Shown: one piece after another, positions 61,220 through 64,000 of the stretch
Numbering within the stretch: the first letter of the stretch is position 1
Layout: each line of letters starts with the position of its first letter
Source of the DNA: Drosophila persimilis
Taxonomy: Eukaryota; Arthropoda; Insecta; Diptera; Drosophilidae
Direction: 5' to 3'
Assembly (NCBI RefSeq): GCF_003286085.1
Contig: NW_020825288.1
Coordinates: 10,044,001 to 10,108,000, forward strand
DNA: 64,000 bases
Position numbers and translations under genes: made by a program
Notes under the pieces: model-generated
What the model was told of the DNA's origin: nothing
Database searches by the model: none
The model's input: the letters and a program-made list of their open reading frames with translations, nothing else

Positions 61220-61430
61220 ATTTTTATACCCGATACTGAGTATGAAATGAGTATAGCGGTATATTAGATTTGTGGCGACGTTATGACTGATTTTCTGTCT
61301 CTCTCGCACGCACTCGTTGTCGTTCAATGTTAGCGCCGTCTGGCGGAGGAGAGCCATTCTAAATAAGTATCGGGTATAAATGTAGAGTTACTGCCGTAAA
61401 CTCACAACGTTCCCCCTCGTTTCTTTGAGT
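61220..61430 (+). repeat. Dispersed repeat, copy F (end fragment)
   Basis: ATACCCGATACTGAGTATGA at 61227 and AAGTATCGGGTATAAATG at 61364 face each other as inverted ends, followed by the CAACGTTCCCCCTCGTTTCT end motif that also opens copy D in reverse. Confidence 0.6.
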
Positions 61431-61653
61431 AATTTTATTTCAAGAGAAACGAAGCTTTTGCTATTTTTTCAGCGAACCCCTTCGACAAATAAATTAGAGA
61501 ATACTTTTGAACAGCCTTTTGCTTTAGCTTATCGATGCGTCAGCAATGAAGGAAACCTTCGCGTTCACAGTGGTGCATCCGAAGGTATCGTCCACAATAT
61601 AATTGCATTCCCCTTAATTCATTCCATTCCATTGTCGAGGAGTGGGAGCAGCC

Positions 61654-61674
61654 GGATAAGATCACCTTATCCGA
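61654..61674. repeat. Perfect 8-bp inverted repeat with 5-nt loop
   Basis: CGGATAAG, then ATCAC, then CTTATCCG. It could be a binding site for a dimer or chance; there is no promoter context. Confidence 0.6.
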
Positions 61675-61950
61675 GTAAGAGCCCCTGTTCGAACAGACAA
61701 CCCAGCGCCTGGAATTCAATACTAGGCTCCAAAATCCTCACTGCTCCCTTTCGTCACTATTGTAAATACTTCTGCGTTTACTGGTCCCAACTAAGTCCCA
61801 AGCCCATGTAAATTTAATTGTCGAATCGATTCATAGGATTATTTGTCGAAGAAACTCAACTATTTTCGAAATCAGAATGGTATCCAGGGTATAGAATCGC
61901 CGTCTTATGCGAAAGGGGTCAACAAAACCAGTTTCAGTTAAATCTCGAAT

Positions 61951-61956
61951 TTATTT
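61951..61956 (-). terminator. Candidate polyadenylation signal for the elongase gene
   Basis: AATAAA on the minus strand, about 615 nt after the elongase stop codon. The interval 61957-62566 would be its 3' UTR; nothing else is seen there. Confidence 0.35.
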
Positions 61957-62566
61957 ATAAAATAAAAACACATATTTTTGTTCAATACAATCCAACGAAA
62001 TAATGTACACGTATAAAAAGCTGTCGCTTGCATTACCAAAATACAAAAATAAAGGGCGATAGGTAAGTAATAGTAAGTAATAGATAGAGCCTGGTCTGCG
62101 ACATAATCGCTCAAGGGTGTGCTATATAGTAGAAAATATACATACATACATATGTCGATTATCTCTGTACTCGTCCGTGTGCAACCAAAGTCCTCCACAC
62201 GTAGGGAGGATAATGCACGAGCATTGGGCTGACTGAGAGTCGAATGCGTAGGTATACAAAGTTGGACACAAATTATAATTAATCTGTAGAGTACAGAAGA
62301 AGGAGAGGAGAGGTTCAGCGTGACGTGGCGTGCTTAGGGTGGTGCGATCGCTAGGGATTGGATTTCCATGAAAATATGTTTTCCATTTTGTTGTATGTGT
62401 TGGATATTGATTACGAATTCGATTTGGCTTAGATTAGGCTTGGACTCCCTATGCTTATGATTAATTTAATCGTACGGTAATTTAAATGGTAGCGTAATTA
62501 ATTTATGCTTATGTTTGTTTCTTGTTTGGCTGGCTGGCTGGTTGGCGTTGGCTGGCTGGCGGCGCT

Positions 62567-63306
62567 CTACTTGTTGCCGGCGTTGACGAGCGCCCGCTGT
62601 CGCGTCGTCGTATTCAGCGCCGGATTGCACATCTCCGTGGTGAATTTGGAGAAGGTGTTGTGGAAGCCGTTCGCAGAACCGTTGAGTTGGCCGTTCCGAG
62701 TGGGCGGCACGTCGCCGTCCTTCAGGGTCTTGATGGCGCCGTTCGCATGTCCGTTGGCTTTCAAGGCTGCCTTTTCCTGCAGATAAACGCAGAAGAGAAG
62801 CGGAGCTGAGCTTTAGAGGCATGACTGGAATCAGCTGTACATACCTTGGCATTGCGCTTCACATAGGCCCGCTTGTAGAAATTGGAGAATAGGAAGTAGA
62901 ACATCACAGCATGGGCGCCAATGAAGTAGGCGAAGCCGATCGGGTAGTTGCAGTCGTTCTTGAAGAAGAGCTGGAACGAGTGCACCATGACCAGGACGAA
63001 CTGAATCATCTGCAGCACCGTCAGGTATTTCTTCCACCACAAGTAGCGCTGCATCTTCGGTCCCATCGCAGCCAACATGTAGTACGTGTACATGATTATG
63101 TGCACAAAGGTATTGAGAAATCCGAAGAACGTCGAGTGTCCGCCGGGGGTGAACTTGACGCCCCACCAGACGGACACCGGCATAATGCCGTGGTGGATCA
63201 CGTGCAGGGTCGACACCTGATCGTAGCGCTTACGCATCACAAAGAAGAAGGTGTCGAAGAACTCTGTGAACTTGGAGAAGTAGTACCACCAGCATCCCTC
63301 GGCCGT
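62567..63306 (-). CDS. ELOVL very-long-chain fatty-acid elongase, C-terminal exons (partial)
   Basis: Two exons (62845-63306 and 62567-62776) joined across a 68-nt intron (AAG|GTATGT..CTGCAG|GAA) give the last 223 residues. The family hallmarks are in order: KFTEFFDT (KxxExxDT), HVIHH (HxxHH histidine box, presumably metal-binding), HIIMYTYY (HxxMYxYY) and TVLQMIQ (TxxQxxQ). ELOVL enzymes are endoplasmic-reticulum multipass proteins that condense malonyl-CoA with long acyl-CoA. The sequence closely fits the D. melanogaster elongase I know as CG2781, whose gene number is close to that of CD98hc (CG2791), which suits the neighbourhood. The first visible exon starts in phase 0 after CTTTCAG; the N-terminal exons lie beyond 64000. 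The C-terminal 60 residues are polar and Asn/Gly-rich without a dilysine signal. Confidence 0.93.
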
Positions 63307-64000
63307 CTGAAAGATGACCACGGATAAGTCACTCGATATGAAACCAAATGGATATATATATTCCACCCTGTACACATTTCTATCCCTATCCATGTCCCTC
63401 TCTCTATGCAATTTTCTGGAAACCCTACATTTCTGGTGGCTGTAAGCGTTAATCGTACTGCCTTTGCTCACACGACATCCTTTAGAGAGGGTTCGTTCTG
63501 GTGTTCCTCTGTCTTAAAGGTATAGATCGATATTACCTCTTGGAGAGTGGAACCGGGCTCACCACGACTCAATATTTATGGCCTTCCAGTACCAATATTT
63601 CAAATCTTTCGTTTTTGTTATGCAAAGAACGGCTTCAGCTTAAGCAGGGCGCTTCCATTCGCATTTGAACTAACGGTAACACAGTCTCAACGCTTATCAA
63701 TGACAAAAAAGCAATTTGCAAAATCTCTGGGCGATCAGCTTTCTAAGACCCAGCCACTTTCAACCAGCCAGCCACTGCCAGTCAGCCAACCTGACGGCAC
63801 ACGTGAGGCGGAGAGAGCCGCATAAAATGTTCTCTATTCCTCGCCATCCCCACAGGCAAAGAGCCACAAAGTCGGCCGGCCGGCCAGCCGTCTGGTATTC
63901 GGTATCCATTTCTTTTTGATTAGCATAAGAGAACCTGTCGCCATTGCCGTTTTTCTATCTTGTCTTGCCGCAGCCGAAACTGGTTGCTTACATAAAATCT
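63307..64000. other. Intron of the elongase gene, no further exon seen
   Basis: I looked on the minus strand for the upstream ELOVL exons (GDYSFxCQPVDxS-type and KPFQLK-type segments) and did not find them, so this is taken as intron running off the window. A GGCCGGCCGGCCAG patch lies at about 63877. Confidence 0.6.

Larger units (their letters stand above)
57905..62000. other. Mostly noncoding stretch between secreted gene and ELOVL
   Basis: It contains two dispersed-repeat copies (59.37-59.76 and 61.22-61.43 kb) and several coding-like but unsupported frames (58378-58632 and 58757-58984 minus; 59161-59364 and 60528-60731 plus). The remainder is AT-rich with ATACAT-type runs. Confidence 0.5.

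Noticed and set aside
61425..61811. 128-codon plus-strand frame next to repeat copy F
   Set aside because: It opens with a non-ATG codon at the edge of a dispersed repeat and has no recognisable domain.
1..64000. tRNA, rRNA, CRISPR or bacterial-type elements
   Set aside because: No cloverleaf-like segment, rRNA block or regularly spaced repeat/spacer array was recognised by eye; a tRNAscan run would be needed to exclude tRNAs fully.

Overview
The window is nuclear DNA from a Drosophila species. Both sex-specific C-termini of Doublesex, its DM zinc-binding domain and its Tra/Tra2-responsive repeat array can be read directly. The coding exons are close to those I know from D. melanogaster but differ at scattered residues and in the histidine, glycine and serine-rich runs. 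Introns and intergenic DNA are full of short tandem repeats. A sister lineage such as the obscura group is possible, but that is inference.

About two thirds of the window (roughly 1.2-42.5 kb, minus strand) is the sex-determination gene doublesex (dsx). Reading 5' to 3' on the minus strand there is: a probable untranslated exon 1 ending at a strong donor at 42500; intron 1; the DM-domain exon (36006-37086); a 28.5 kb intron 2; common exon 3 (7335-7472); a 108 nt intron with a weak acceptor; the female exon (CDS 7135-7226) with its splicing-enhancer repeats at 6637-6922; and the male exon (CDS 1308-1756). The model predicts a 436-residue female protein and a 555-residue male protein that share their first 406 residues.

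From 43.4 to 51.4 kb I see no convincing gene, only dispersed-repeat copies. From 51.6 to 54.1 kb (minus strand) lies CD98hc, the 4F2 heavy-chain partner of amino-acid transporters. It has an in-phase upstream coding exon at 54045-54134 and several unresolved candidate first exons up to 55.7 kb. Two small secreted-protein genes that I do not recognise face each other tail to tail (56456-56980 plus, 57243-57904 minus). From 58 to 62 kb there are repeats and a few doubtful ORFs. The last two exons of a very-long-chain fatty-acid elongase (ELOVL family) occupy 62567-63306 on the minus strand, and the rest of that gene lies beyond the right edge.

The clearest integrated system is the sex-specific splicing switch of dsx: weak female acceptor, female coding exon, repeat array about 300 nt downstream, and the alternative male exon. 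I found no clearly new system. The best leads are the small spliced candidate at 55.5-55.7 kb, the alternative CD98hc N-terminus, the duplicated segment inside dsx intron 2, and the unrecognised secreted genes.
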